The notes beneath the pieces are model-generated. The model was given only the letters and a program-made list of their open reading frames with translations, was not told where the DNA came from and ran no database searches. A stretch of 64,000 bases of DNA from contig NZ_LR027382.1 in NCBI RefSeq assembly GCF_900604385.1, positions 1 to 64,000 on the forward strand. Reading direction: 5' to 3'. This stretch comes from Alistipes megaguti. Lineage in GTDB: Bacteria; Bacteroidota; Bacteroidia; Bacteroidales; Rikenellaceae. The stretch's first letter is position 1; each line of letters begins with the position of its first letter. Position numbers and translations under genes: made by a program. Below, piece after piece: positions 1 to 8,779 of this stretch.

Positions 1-207
1 GGGGAGTTCCGGCCGCCCCTAAAACCCGGCTCTTAGCCGGGCTCTTAGTCAGGAGCGCAGAACCGGAACGGGAACCTGGGGAGTTCCGGCCGCCCCTAAA
101 ACCCGGCTCTTAGCCGGGCTCTTAGTCGGGAGCGCAGAACCGGACTGGAAACCTGGGGAGTTCCGGCCGCCCCTAAAACCCGACTCTTAGTCGGGCTCTT
201 AGCCGGG
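1..207. repeat. 77-bp tandem repeat array (2.7 copies) with terminator-like hairpins downstream of guaA
   Basis: Copies begin at 1, 78 and 155, and the last is cut by the guaA stop codon. Each carries a hairpin CCCGGCT-CTT-AGCCGGG. Read on the minus strand this is a GC stem followed by TTTT, so each unit looks like a weak intrinsic terminator for guaA. In the third copy both arms change (CCCGACT/AGTCGGG), which keeps pairing intact. The array probably continues left of the window. No coding potential is apparent. Confidence 0.85.
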
Positions 208-1737
208 TTACTCCCACTCGATCGTTGCGGGCGGTTTCGAGGAGATGTCGTAGACTACGCGGTTGACCCCCTTGACCTTGTTGATGATCTCGTTCGAGAC
301 ATCGGCCAGGAATTCGTAGGGAAGGTGAACCCAGTCGGCCGTCATGCCGTCGGTCGAGGTCACGGCCCGCAGCGCTACACAGCTCTCATAGGTGCGCTCG
401 TCGCCCATCACGCCAACGCTCTTCACCGGAAGCAGGATGGCTCCCGCCTGCCAAACCTTGTCGTAAAGTCCGGCAGCGTGCAGGGCGTCGATATAAATTT
501 TGTCCACGTTCTGAAGAATCTCGACCTTCTCGGGGGTGATGTCACCCAGAATGCGGATGGCAAGGCCCGGTCCCGGGAAGGGATGGCGGCCAATCAGATG
601 CTCGGAGATGCCCAGCGAACGGCCTACGCGGCGCACCTCGTCCTTGAACAACAGCCGCAGCGGCTCAACAATCCGCAGATTCATCTTCTCGGGCAGTCCA
701 CCCACGTTGTGGTGCGACTTGATCGTGGCCGAAGGCCCGTTCACGGAGCACGACTCGATTACGTCGGGATAGATCGTCCCCTGAGCCAGCCAGCGGACAT
801 CCTTGATCTGCATGGCCTCCTCGTTGAAGACCTCCACGAAATCACGGCCGATGATCTTGCGCTTCTTCTCGGGATCGGTGACGCCGGCCAGATCGCCCAG
901 GAACTTCGCTCCGGCCTTCACCCCCTTGACATTGAGCCCCATGTTCTCGTACGAGGCCAGCACCTCGTCGAACTCGTTCTTGCGCAGTAGCCCCGAATCG
1001 ACGAAGATGCAGTAGAGGTTCTTCCCGATGGCCTTGTGCAGCAGCACGGCAGCCACCGACGAATCCACACCGCCCGACAGACCGAGCACGACCTTGTCGT
1101 TGCCCAGCTTCTCGCGCAGATCCCGAACGGTCGACTCGACGAAACTCTCCGAAGTCCACGACTGCGAGCAGCCGCAGATCCCCACGACGAAGTTCTTCAG
1201 GAGGTGCGTGCCGTCGGTCGAGTGGTAAACCTCCGGGTGGAACTGGATGCCCCACGTCTGCTCGCCCTCGATGTGGAAGGCGGCTACGCGGACATCCTCC
1301 GTACTGGCGACGATCCTGTAGTTGTCGGGGACGCGCGTGATGGTATCGCCGTGCGACATCCACACCTGCGTCGGCGAGGGAAGACCCTGCATGAGGGCAT
1401 CCGCCGGATCACTCACCGTGAGCATCGCCCGGCCGTATTCGCGGCTCGGCGCCGGCTTGACCTCACCCCCGAAGGCGTGAGCCAGGAACTGCGCGCCGTA
1501 GCAGACGCCCAGCAGCGGCAGACGCCCCTTGATGGCCGAAAGATCGGGCGTCGGGGCCTGGGCATCGCGCACCGAATAGGGGCTGCCCGAGAGAATCACA
1601 CCCCGCACCGATTCGTCCAGCGTCGGAATCTTGTTGAAGGGGTGAATCTCGCAATAGACGTTCAGCTCGCGCACACGCCGCGCAATGAGCTGCGTGTACT
1701 GCGATCCGAAGTCGAGAATCAATATTTTTTCCTGCAT
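208..1737 (-). CDS. guaA: GMP synthase (glutamine-hydrolysing)
   Basis: Converts XMP to GMP using ATP and glutamine, the last step of guanine nucleotide synthesis in the cytoplasm. The 509-residue protein has an N-terminal class I glutamine amidotransferase domain with the nucleophile Cys79 in GVCYGAQ and the His167/Glu169 pair in FHPEV. The ATP-pyrophosphatase loop SGGVDSS is at 221-227, and a C-terminal GMPS dimerisation domain ends in KPPATIEWE. Length is normal for bacterial GuaA. It lies 17 bp after a small Cys-rich gene and two genes after guaB, so it is probably the third gene of a gua operon. No separate -7 element is visible in the 17-bp gap. Confidence 0.97.
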   Translation of the reverse strand: MQEKILILDFGSQYTQLIARRVRELNVYCEIHPFNKIPTLDESVRGVILSGSPYSVRDAQAPTPDLSAIKGRLPLLGVCYGAQFLAHAFGGEVKPAPSREYGRAMLTVSDPADALMQGLPSPTQVWMSHGDTITRVPDNYRIVASTEDVRVAAFHIEGEQTWGIQFHPEVYHSTDGTHLLKNFVVGICGCSQSWTSESFVESTVRDLREKLGNDKVVLGLSGGVDSSVAAVLLHKAIGKNLYCIFVDSGLLRKNEFDEVLASYENMGLNVKGVKAGAKFLGDLAGVTDPEKKRKIIGRDFVEVFNEEAMQIKDVRWLAQGTIYPDVIESCSVNGPSATIKSHHNVGGLPEKMNLRIVEPLRLLFKDEVRRVGRSLGISEHLIGRHPFPGPGLAIRILGDITPEKVEILQNVDKIYIDALHAAGLYDKVWQAGAILLPVKSVGVMGDERTYESCVALRAVTSTDGMTADWVHLPYEFLADVSNEIINKVKGVNRVVYDISSKPPATIEWE

Positions 1738-1754
1738 GATAGTAGGTTTATACT

Positions 1755-2087
1755 CTATTTTTTTACCGGACGATTGAAGGAGCCTGCCAGACGCATCTCT
1801 TCGGCAAATGCCGAACTGCCCGCTTCTCGAATGCGTTCAATGCAGCCGCGACGGTCGGAACGAAAGAGGAAGCCGAAAACCTTGCCGATAAAAGCGTTGA
1901 ATTTGCGGCACTCGTCCAAAGGCATCAACGTACAATCGGCGCAGCTCTGCCATCCGTGTTCGAGGCAGCAGGACCGAATCTCACACCACGCTGCCTTCTC
2001 ATTGGCATGGCATCCCGGACAAACGCCCTTGCCGAACTTGCGGCATCCTCCGCAGAAAAGGCCGCAAGCCGCAACCTCCGGATTCAT
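1755..2087 (-). CDS. small cysteine-rich protein, DUF3795-like
   Basis: The 110-residue protein has 12 cysteines, including CxxxCxxC (8, 12, 15), CxxC (23, 26), a CC pair (40, 41) and CxxC (49, 52). This resembles the DUF3795 family of presumed metal-binding proteins with no assigned biochemical role. No signal peptide is seen, so a cytoplasmic location is likely. It sits between guaB (13-bp gap) and guaA (17-bp gap) on the same strand and is probably co-transcribed with them. A link to purine metabolism is suggested only by position. Zinc or Fe-S binding is an inference from the Cys pattern. Confidence 0.8.
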   Translation of the reverse strand: MNPEVAACGLFCGGCRKFGKGVCPGCHANEKAAWCEIRSCCLEHGWQSCADCTLMPLDECRKFNAFIGKVFGFLFRSDRRGCIERIREAGSSAFAEEMRLAGSFNRPVKK

Positions 2088-2100
2088 GGTCGTCCCGGAT

Positions 2101-3579
2101 TTAGTGTTCGCTCGAGTAGTTCGGGGCCTCGCTCGTGATCGTCACGTCGTGCGGGTGGCTCTCGTGCATACCCGAAGCCGTGATGCGGATGAACTGCGCC
2201 TTCTGCAGCGTCCGGATGTCCTTCGCACCGCAGTAGCCCATACCCGAACGCAGACCGCCGATCAGCTGATAGACCGTCTCGCTCAGCGAACCCTTGAACG
2301 GCACGCGGGCCACGATACCCTCCGGAACGAGTTTGCTGATGTTGCCCTCGCAACCCTTCTGGAAGTAGCGGTCGGCCGATCCGGCACGCATGGCGTCGAT
2401 CGAACCCATGCCGCGGTAGGCCTTGAACTTACGGCCGTTGTAGATGATCGTGTCGCCCGGAGCCTCCTCCGTACCGGCGAACATCGAACCGATCATCACG
2501 CAGTCGCCGCCCGCAGCCAGCGCCTTGACGATGTCGCCCGAGTAGCGCAGACCGCCGTCGGCGATCACCGGAACGCCCGAACCCTTGGCGGCCGAGGCGG
2601 CGGCGTAGATGGCCGACAGCTGCGGAACACCCACGCCGGCGATGATACGCGTCGTGCAGATCGAACCCGGACCGATACCGACCTTGATACCGTCGGCACC
2701 GGCGTCGATCAGGAACCTGGCGGCCTCACCCGTGGCGATGTTGCCCACCACGACATCCAGCGTCGGATAGGCCGCCTTGATCTCCTGGAGCGTGCGCACG
2801 ATGTTGCGCGAGTGTCCGTGTGCGGAGTCGAGCACCACGGCATCGACATCCTCGGCCACGAGGGCTGCCACACGATCCATGGCGTCGTTGGTGATCCCCA
2901 CGCCGGCAGCTACACGCAGACGACCCTTCTCGTCCTTGCAGGCATTCGGGTGATCCTGCACCTTGGTGATATCCTTATACGTAATAAGCCCCACCAGATG
3001 GCCTTCGTTGTCGACCACGGGGAGCTTTTCGATCTTGTTATTCAGAAGCACCTCCGAGGCGTGGGCCAGATCGGTGCGGTGGGTGGTGATCAGGCGGTCG
3101 CCCGGGGTCATCACCTCCTCGATGCGGCGCGACATGTCGGGCTGGAAGCGAAGGTCCCGGTTGGTGACGATGCCGATCAGGCGGAACTCGCCGTCCACGA
3201 CCGGAATACCGCCGATCTTGTTCTCCTTCATCAGATTCAGGGCATCGCCCACGGTGTTGTCCTTCGAGATGGTGATCGGGTCGTAGATCATGCCGTTTTC
3301 GGCTCGCTTCACACGACGCACCTGAGCTGCCTGCTCGGCAATCGTCATATTCTTGTGGATCACGCCGATACCACCTTCACGCGCCAGTGCAATGGCCAAC
3401 GGAGCCTCGGTCACGGTATCCATCGCCGCAGAAACGATGGGGATGTTGAGCTTGATATTTCGCGAGAAACGGGTCTGGACATTGACCTCTCGCGGCAACA
3501 CTTCCGAATAGGCGGGTACGAGCAGCACATCGTCGAACGTAAGTCCTTCGGGCTGAACCCTTTCATTGATAAAAGACAT
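2101..3579 (-). CDS. guaB: inosine-5'-monophosphate dehydrogenase
   Basis: Oxidises IMP to XMP with NAD+, the committed step towards GMP. The 492-residue protein has the usual layout: a split TIM barrel with two CBS domains inserted at roughly residues 97-210, catalytic Cys308 in the loop GPGSICTT, the IMP-binding segment ADGGLRYSGD and the flap around YRGMGS. Length matches the family. It is the first gene of the apparent guaB-DUF3795-guaA operon. A minus-strand TACTTTTG -7 element lies 26 bp upstream of the ATG. Confidence 0.97.
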   Translation of the reverse strand: MSFINERVQPEGLTFDDVLLVPAYSEVLPREVNVQTRFSRNIKLNIPIVSAAMDTVTEAPLAIALAREGGIGVIHKNMTIAEQAAQVRRVKRAENGMIYDPITISKDNTVGDALNLMKENKIGGIPVVDGEFRLIGIVTNRDLRFQPDMSRRIEEVMTPGDRLITTHRTDLAHASEVLLNNKIEKLPVVDNEGHLVGLITYKDITKVQDHPNACKDEKGRLRVAAGVGITNDAMDRVAALVAEDVDAVVLDSAHGHSRNIVRTLQEIKAAYPTLDVVVGNIATGEAARFLIDAGADGIKVGIGPGSICTTRIIAGVGVPQLSAIYAAASAAKGSGVPVIADGGLRYSGDIVKALAAGGDCVMIGSMFAGTEEAPGDTIIYNGRKFKAYRGMGSIDAMRAGSADRYFQKGCEGNISKLVPEGIVARVPFKGSLSETVYQLIGGLRSGMGYCGAKDIRTLQKAQFIRITASGMHESHPHDVTITSEAPNYSSEH

Positions 3580-3604
3580 AATGAACGTGGATTTTTGTTG
3601 CTCG

Positions 3605-3612
3605 CAAAAGTA
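3605..3612 (-). promoter_or_regulatory. -7 element (TACTTTTG) of guaB operon
   Basis: Matches the Bacteroidetes -7 consensus TAnnTTTG on the minus strand, 26 bp before the guaB start. No clear -33 TTTG is seen at the expected distance. Confidence 0.65.
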
Positions 3613-3684
3613 ATCATTTTTTTCGAAACGGCCTAAAATCAGCCTCCCGAACGTCGACTTTTTATCAACATTTTATCAAGAAAG

Positions 3685-3714
3685 TTGGCCGGTACGCTTT
3701 TTTTCCTATTTTTG
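3685..3714 (+). promoter_or_regulatory. promoter of the 3741 lipoprotein gene
   Basis: TTG at 3685-3687 is followed after 19 bp by TATTTTTG at 3707-3714, a good match to the Bacteroidetes -33/-7 arrangement. The ATG follows at 3741. Confidence 0.7.
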
Positions 3715-3740
3715 TCCCATAACCGACAAAACCCGCAAGG

Positions 3741-4211
3741 ATGAAAACACGCCATCTCTATCCGGCCCTCGCCCTGCTGCTTCTGGCCGCAGGCTGCGGA
3801 ACCCGACCGTCGGGAAAGCCGGCCGACGCCTCCGGTCAATCCGCCACCGCCGTCTTCGAAGCATCGCCCGACCGCCGGCCCGCCCCCGGTCTCAAACTCG
3901 CCGACAGGCAGGAGTGCTCCGACGCGGCCTTGCACATCGACTCCCTCACGACGCTCCGCGGCCGGGTCGTCGTGGCCCACGAAGTACGCTCGTTCACCCC
4001 CGAGGGTCGGCAGACCGAATACTGGCTCGTCGATCCGAGCGGCGCCCTCGAACGGGAATACGACCGGGTGAGCGGCGGCGCAACCGACGGAATGCCGCTC
4101 CGTGCCGAGTTGGAACTCCGCTACAAGGGACCTTCGGACGAGGGCTTTGCCGCCGAATATGCCGGCGTCTTCGAGGTCGTGCGCATCCTCGCCATGGAGC
4201 GGGAGCAGTGA
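3741..4211 (+). CDS. small lipoprotein of unknown function
   Basis: The 156-residue protein starts with a lipoprotein signal peptide (Lys/Arg-containing start, Leu/Ala-rich core, lipobox LLAAGC, Cys19). The mature part is soluble and has no motif I recognise. Its central part reads VVVAHEVRSFTPEGRQTEYW followed by acidic segments. It is monocistronic: a promoter lies upstream and a strong bidirectional terminator about 100 bp downstream. The overlapping minus-strand frame of 262 codons lacks a signal or promoter and is rejected. Confidence 0.75.
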   Translation: MKTRHLYPALALLLLAAGCGTRPSGKPADASGQSATAVFEASPDRRPAPGLKLADRQECSDAALHIDSLTTLRGRVVVAHEVRSFTPEGRQTEYWLVDPSGALEREYDRVSGGATDGMPLRAELELRYKGPSDEGFAAEYAGVFEVVRILAMEREQ

Positions 4212-4310
4212 CCGAAGAGAAGCGGCAACGGGAAAAGAGAACGAACGAAAGAGAAGAGTCCCCGAAAGAGGGGGGGGGTAAGTGGACTGCCTGCGAACTG
4301 CTCCAACAAA

Positions 4311-4344
4311 AAAACGGGTGTCGTCGTTGGACGACACCCGTTTT
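4311..4344. terminator. bidirectional intrinsic terminator
   Basis: A perfect 15-bp stem with arms AAAACGGGTGTCGTC and GACGACACCCGTTTT and loop GTTG. The A-run and T-run make it usable on both strands, for the lipoprotein gene (+) and panB (-). Confidence 0.9.
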
Positions 4345-4383
4345 CTCTTGCGGCCTCTGGCTCCAGGCCCCCGGCTCCCGGGA

Positions 4384-5199
4384 TCAGTACTGCTCCTTCT
4401 CGTTGGGGAAGTCGCACGACTTGACATCCGAGACGTATTGCTCGACAGCCTCGGTCATCACCGTATGCAGATCGGCGTAGCGGCGCAGGAAGCGCGGCGA
4501 GAAGCCCTTGTTGATGCCCAGCATGTCGTGGATCACCAGCACCTGGCCGTCGCAGCCCGGACCGGCTCCGATACCGATCGTCGGCGTCGGGATCTCGCTG
4601 GTCACCCGCGTGGCAAGCGCTGCCGGGATCTTCTCGAGCACGATGCCGAAGCAGCCCGCCTCGCTCAGCAGATGGGCGTCGTGGAGCAGCTTCTCGGCTT
4701 CGGCCTCCTCCTTGGCCCGCACGGCGTAGGTGCCGAACTTGTGGATCGACTGCGGCGTCAGCCCCAGGTGACCCATCACCGGAATGCCGGCCGAGAGGAT
4801 GCGCTGCACCGACTCGAGGATCTCCTCACCGCCCTCGATCTTCACGGCATCGGCCTCGGTCTCCTTCATGATGCGGATGGCCGAATCGAGCGCCACCTTC
4901 GAGTTGCCCTGGTAGGTGCCGAACGGAAGGTCGACAACCACCAGCGCCCGGTTGACGGCGCGCACCACCGAACGGGCATGGTAGATCATCATATCGAGCG
5001 TAATGGGAAGCGTCGTCTCGTAACCGGCCATCACGTTGGCCGCCGAGTCGCCCACCAGGATCACGTCGACACCCGCGGCATCGACGATCTTGGCCATCGA
5101 ATAGTCATACGAGGTCAGCATGGCGATCTTCTCGCCGCGCTGCTTCATCTCCGTCAGGCGATAGGTCGTCACCGCCCGGACTGTACTTTCTACAGACAT
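4384..5199 (-). CDS. panB: 3-methyl-2-oxobutanoate hydroxymethyltransferase
   Basis: First committed enzyme of pantothenate synthesis: adds a hydroxymethyl group from methylene-THF to ketoisovalerate to give ketopantoate. The 271-residue protein has the PanB TIM-barrel signatures MLTSYDYSMA, VGDSAANVMAGYETTLP (magnesium-site Asp), VKIEGG, MGHLGLTPQ and the C-terminal IGIGAGPGCDGQVLV. Length is normal. No panC or panD is adjacent. A good promoter (TTTG-N19-TATCTTTG) lies 30 bp upstream, inside the 3' end of the next gene, and a strong terminator follows the stop. Confidence 0.96.
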   Translation of the reverse strand: MSVESTVRAVTTYRLTEMKQRGEKIAMLTSYDYSMAKIVDAAGVDVILVGDSAANVMAGYETTLPITLDMMIYHARSVVRAVNRALVVVDLPFGTYQGNSKVALDSAIRIMKETEADAVKIEGGEEILESVQRILSAGIPVMGHLGLTPQSIHKFGTYAVRAKEEAEAEKLLHDAHLLSEAGCFGIVLEKIPAALATRVTSEIPTPTIGIGAGPGCDGQVLVIHDMLGINKGFSPRFLRRYADLHTVMTEAVEQYVSDVKSCDFPNEKEQY

Positions 5200-5204
5200 T
5201 TCTT

Positions 5205-5771
5205 TCAGTTTTTAGGATTTTCAGCGCGGCAAAGATAACGCTTTGCATAGATTTGGCAAAAAAATTGCCACAGAACAACCCCTCCCGACACCGCGACGTT
5301 GATCGAATGTTTCGTCCCGGCCTGCGGGATCTCCAGCGCACCGTCGCAGAGGTCCACCACCTGCTGGTCGACCCCGTCAACCTCGTTGCCGAAAACCAGC
5401 GCATACTTCGCATCGGACTCCGGTGCAAAGTCATCGAGCATCACCGCCCCCTCGACCTGCTCGACGGCCAGCACCCGGTAGCCTTCGCCGTGCAGCGCCT
5501 CGACGCATGCCGCGGTCGACTCCCAATGGCCCCACGACACCGTCTGGTCGGCACCGAGCGCCGTCTTGTGGATCTCGCGCGAAGGGGGCACGGCCGTGAT
5601 GCCGCACAGCTCGATGCGCTCCACGGCAAAGGCGTCGCCCGTACGGAAAAACGCCCCGACGTTCTGCGCCGAACGCACGTTGTCCAGCACCACCCGCACC
5701 GCCATCTTCCGGCGGCGGGCAAACTCCTCAGACGTCGGACGTCCCAGCTCTTCATTCGTTATTTTACGCAT
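5205..5771 (-). CDS. SpoU/TrmH-family RNA 2'-O-methyltransferase
   Basis: A 188-residue SPOUT methyltransferase expected to methylate a 2'-hydroxyl in tRNA or rRNA with S-adenosylmethionine. The three SpoU motifs are visible: LDNVRSAQNVGAFFRTGDAF near residue 30, LVFGNEVDGV near 128, and IPQAGTKHSINVAVSGGVVLW near 148-168, which forms the knotted cofactor site. It lacks the N-terminal substrate-binding domain of RlmB-type enzymes, so the substrate cannot be named. Its end lies 5 bp from the panB start. Its own minus-strand -7 element is 29 bp upstream. Confidence 0.88.
   Translation of the reverse strand: MRKITNEELGRPTSEEFARRRKMAVRVVLDNVRSAQNVGAFFRTGDAFAVERIELCGITAVPPSREIHKTALGADQTVSWGHWESTAACVEALHGEGYRVLAVEQVEGAVMLDDFAPESDAKYALVFGNEVDGVDQQVVDLCDGALEIPQAGTKHSINVAVSGGVVLWQFFCQIYAKRYLCRAENPKN
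5230..5260 (-). promoter_or_regulatory. promoter of panB, inside the upstream coding region
   Basis: On the minus strand TTTG (5257-5260) and TATCTTTG (5230-5237) are separated by 19 bp. The element lies within the last codons of the RNA methyltransferase gene. Confidence 0.75.
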
Positions 5772-5799
5772 ATCGGGTCGAAATGAGTGATTTCGGCAG

Positions 5800-5807
5800 C
5801 AAAAGTA
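5800..5807 (-). promoter_or_regulatory. -7 element (TACTTTTG) of the SpoU gene
   Basis: Minus-strand TAnnTTTG match 29 bp before the start at 5771. It is divergent from the promoter of the outer-membrane protein gene. Confidence 0.6.
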
Positions 5808-5829
5808 AGCAAATAAAAAATATTTTATC

Positions 5830-5837
5830 TAATTTTG
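5830..5837 (+). promoter_or_regulatory. -7 element (TAATTTTG) of the 5859 gene
   Basis: Matches TAnnTTTG 21 bp before the ATG at 5859. An upstream TTG start at 5835 would lie inside this element, which favours the ATG. Confidence 0.55.
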
Positions 5838-5858
5838 AGGCCTCAATTCAACAGTACC

Positions 5859-7007
5859 ATGTCTCTGAAAAAAGTCTTCGCTCTGGCCGCCGCTCTCGTC
5901 ATTTCGGGAGGCAGCCTGTATGCCCAGAAGATCCTCGTCGGGGCCGACTTCGAAACCCGATTCGACAACCGCGAATACGCCAACAATGACTTCAACGAGT
6001 CGCAGACGCTCTTCAGCGCCCGCCTCACCCCGCGCATCGGCGTCGAGTGGCAGGAGAAGAACCAGCTGGTCGTCGGCGTCGAGATGATGCAGAACTTCGG
6101 CCAGTACAACCCCCAGGGCGACCGTTTCCTGAGCGACGTCAAGCCGCTGATGTACTACCGCTTCAAGACCGCGAACGTCCAGGCCAATGCCGGTATCTTC
6201 AACCGCAAGGAGCTCATGGGCGACTACTCGACGGCCTTCTTCAGCGACTCGACCCGCTTCTACCACAACCGCCTCTCGGGATTCCTCGGACGCTACGTCT
6301 CGTCGCAGCGCGAGAAGACCTACGTCGAGATGGCCATCGACTGGGAGGGGATGTACTCCGAGGCTTCGCGCGAGATGTTCCGCATCCTCTCGGCCGGCCG
6401 CTACACCACCCGCCCGGGATTCTACGTCGGATATGCCTTCTCGATGTTCCACTTCGCCGGTTCGAAGCTCAACGAGAACGTCACGGACAACCTGCTCATA
6501 AACCCCTACATCGGCTGGGAGTTCAACGCCTTCTTCGACTTCGACATCCAGGGAGGTCTGCTCTTCGCCCCGCAGCGCGGCCGCAGCGTCGACCACACCT
6601 GGCGCAAACCCTACGGCGGTCAGTTGGACGTCACCATCTCGCGCTGGGGCCTCAAGATCGAGAACAACCTCTATCTGGGCAAGAACCTCCAGCCGCTGCG
6701 CAACTACGTGGCCAATCCCCTGACGGGGGGGGGCCTTACCTACGGCCAGGACGGCCTCTATGCCGGAGAGTCGTTCTACGCGACCACCAAGCACATCTAC
6801 AACCGCACGTGGGTCGGCTACGACCGCCGGTTCTTCCACGACACGATGCACGTCGAGGCCGGCATGGTCTTCCACTACGACGGAACGGGACTCGGCACGC
6901 AGCAGGTCGTCCAGCTGTCGGTCGACATCCAGCGGCTCTTTGACATCGGCCCCCGAAAGCCGGCACCCCACCGTCCGGGGCCCGCACCGCGCCCCTGCTG
7001 CTACTGA
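5859..7007 (+). CDS. outer-membrane beta-barrel protein of unknown function
   Basis: The 382-residue protein starts with a Sec signal peptide (MSLKKVFALAAALVISGG, likely cleavage after YAQ at about residue 22). The rest has regular short amphipathic strands rich in Tyr, Phe and Asn, such as LMYYRFKTANVQANAGIF and RYTTRPGFYVGYAFSMFHF, as expected for an outer-membrane barrel. The C-terminus is unusual: after the last strands it ends in a Pro/Arg-rich tail closing with CCY. No family could be named. It is divergent from the SpoU gene and 55 bp upstream of glnS, with which it may be co-transcribed. Confidence 0.72.
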   Translation: MSLKKVFALAAALVISGGSLYAQKILVGADFETRFDNREYANNDFNESQTLFSARLTPRIGVEWQEKNQLVVGVEMMQNFGQYNPQGDRFLSDVKPLMYYRFKTANVQANAGIFNRKELMGDYSTAFFSDSTRFYHNRLSGFLGRYVSSQREKTYVEMAIDWEGMYSEASREMFRILSAGRYTTRPGFYVGYAFSMFHFAGSKLNENVTDNLLINPYIGWEFNAFFDFDIQGGLLFAPQRGRSVDHTWRKPYGGQLDVTISRWGLKIENNLYLGKNLQPLRNYVANPLTGGGLTYGQDGLYAGESFYATTKHIYNRTWVGYDRRFFHDTMHVEAGMVFHYDGTGLGTQQVVQLSVDIQRLFDIGPRKPAPHRPGPAPRPCCY

Positions 7008-7062
7008 TCTGCAGCCCGTTTGACCGACCATTCATTCACGCACAAGCAAATTCACGAAAAAT

Positions 7063-8739
7063 ATGGCAAGCGAAATCAACGAAACCCGAGAGAAGCCGCG
7101 CAACTTCCTCGAAGAGATCATCGAAGAGTCCATCGCCAACGGCGTCACCGAAATACAGACCCGTTTCCCGCCCGAACCCAACGGATACCTCCATATCGGC
7201 CACGCCAAGAGCATCTGTATCAACTTCGGACTGGCCAAGAAATACGGCGGCAAGTGCAACCTGCGCTTCGACGACACGAACCCCGTCAAGGAGGACGTCG
7301 AGTATGTCGACTCGATCAAGCGCGACATCCACTGGCTGGGCTTCGACTGGGCGCTGGAGCGCTACGCCTCGGACTACTTCGACCAGCTCTACGAATGGGC
7401 CATCGTCCTGATCAGGAAGGGGCTGGCCTACGTCGACGACCAGACCCAGGAGCAGATCCGCGAAAACCGCGGTACGGTCTCCGAACCCGGAAAGCCCTCG
7501 CCCTGGCGCGACCGTTCGGTCGAGGAGAACCTCGATCTGTTCCAGCGCATGAAGGCCGGCGAATTCCCCGACGGTTCGAAGGTCCTGCGCGCCAAGATCG
7601 ACATGGCCCATCCGAACATGCTCTTCCGCGACCCGATCATGTACCGCATCATCCACGCCGAACACCACCGCACGGGCAACAAGTGGTGCATCTACCCGAT
7701 GTACGACTACGCCCACGGCCAGAGCGACTCGATCGAGCACGTCACCCACTCGATCTGCACGCTCGAGTTCGACGTCCACCGTCCGCTCTACGACTGGTTC
7801 ATCCAGGCGCTGGGCATCTTCCCGTCGCACCAGTACGAATTCGCGCGGCTGAACCTCACCTATACGCTCATGTCGAAACGCCGCCTGCTGAAGCTCGTGC
7901 AGGAGGGGGCCGTCATGGGCTGGGACGACCCGCGCATGCCGACGATCTGCGCCCTGCGCCGCAAGGGTTACACCCCGGCATCGGTGCGCAACTTCGCCGA
8001 GATGGTCGGCGTGGCCAAGCGCGACAACGTCATCGATCTGGCCAAACTCGAATACTGCGTCCGCGAGGATCTGAACAAGGTCGCCGAGCGCCGCATGGCC
8101 GTGCTCAACCCCCTGAAGGTGACCGTCACCAACTACCCCGAGGGCAAGACCGAACTGTTCACCGCCGTGAACAACCCCGAGGACGAGGCCGCCGGCACGC
8201 GTCAGGTTCCTTTCTCGCGCGTGATCTACATCGAGCGCGACGACTTCATGGAGAATCCCCCGAAGAAGTTCTTCCGCCTGCAGCCCGGCGGCGAGGTACG
8301 CCTGCGCTACTCGTACCTGATCAAGTGCGAGGAGGTGGTCAAGGATGCCCATGGCAACATCACCGAGCTGCGCTGCACGTATGACCCGATGTCCGGAAAC
8401 GGCTCGTCGAGCGACGGCCGCCGCGTGAAGGGCGTCATCCACTGGGTATCGGCCCAAGATGCGCTGGAGGCCGAGATCCGGCTCTTCAACCCGCTCTTCA
8501 CGAAGGAGAACCCCGACGACGTCGAGGAGGGCCAGACCTGGGAGGACAACCTCAACCCCGAGTCGATGGTCAAGATCAAGGGTTACCTCGAGCCCTCGCT
8601 GCGCGACATCCCCGTGGGACAGGCCGTACAGTTCGAACGCGTGGGCTACTTCTGCCCCGATACGGACTCGACGCCCGACCATCTGGTCTTCAACCGCACC
8701 GTGACGCTCAAGGACTCCTGGGCCAAGATCAACAAATAG
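7063..8739 (+). CDS. glnS: glutaminyl-tRNA synthetase
   Basis: Charges tRNA-Gln with glutamine in the cytoplasm. The 558-residue class I synthetase has the HIGH box at 44-47 within GYLHIGHAKS, the KMSKS-type loop as LMSKRR at about 269-274, the GlnRS-specific segment CNLRFDDTNP, and two C-terminal anticodon-binding beta-barrels ending near the DSTPDHLVFNRTV motif. Length is typical for bacterial GlnRS. Presence of GlnRS means Gln-tRNA can be made directly. A separate discriminating GltX is encoded at 17154. A bidirectional terminator follows. Confidence 0.97.
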   Translation: MASEINETREKPRNFLEEIIEESIANGVTEIQTRFPPEPNGYLHIGHAKSICINFGLAKKYGGKCNLRFDDTNPVKEDVEYVDSIKRDIHWLGFDWALERYASDYFDQLYEWAIVLIRKGLAYVDDQTQEQIRENRGTVSEPGKPSPWRDRSVEENLDLFQRMKAGEFPDGSKVLRAKIDMAHPNMLFRDPIMYRIIHAEHHRTGNKWCIYPMYDYAHGQSDSIEHVTHSICTLEFDVHRPLYDWFIQALGIFPSHQYEFARLNLTYTLMSKRRLLKLVQEGAVMGWDDPRMPTICALRRKGYTPASVRNFAEMVGVAKRDNVIDLAKLEYCVREDLNKVAERRMAVLNPLKVTVTNYPEGKTELFTAVNNPEDEAAGTRQVPFSRVIYIERDDFMENPPKKFFRLQPGGEVRLRYSYLIKCEEVVKDAHGNITELRCTYDPMSGNGSSSDGRRVKGVIHWVSAQDALEAEIRLFNPLFTKENPDDVEEGQTWEDNLNPESMVKIKGYLEPSLRDIPVGQAVQFERVGYFCPDTDSTPDHLVFNRTVTLKDSWAKINK

Positions 8740-8779
8740 ATAGATCGAACACGGCACTCCGCACTACGGAGCGCACACG

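Noticed and set aside
1..207. CRISPR array
   Set aside because: Units are contiguous 77-bp tandem copies without unique spacers; no cas genes in the window.
1036..3636. Very long plus-strand open frame (866 codons) over guaA and guaB
   Set aside because: It is antisense to two well-supported genes, His/Arg-rich, with no recognisable domain or promoter; it arises from high GC content and codon bias.
3639..4427. 262-codon minus-strand frame over the 3741 lipoprotein gene
   Set aside because: Starts within panB, crosses the terminator, and has no signal or domain; the plus-strand frame has a lipobox and promoter.
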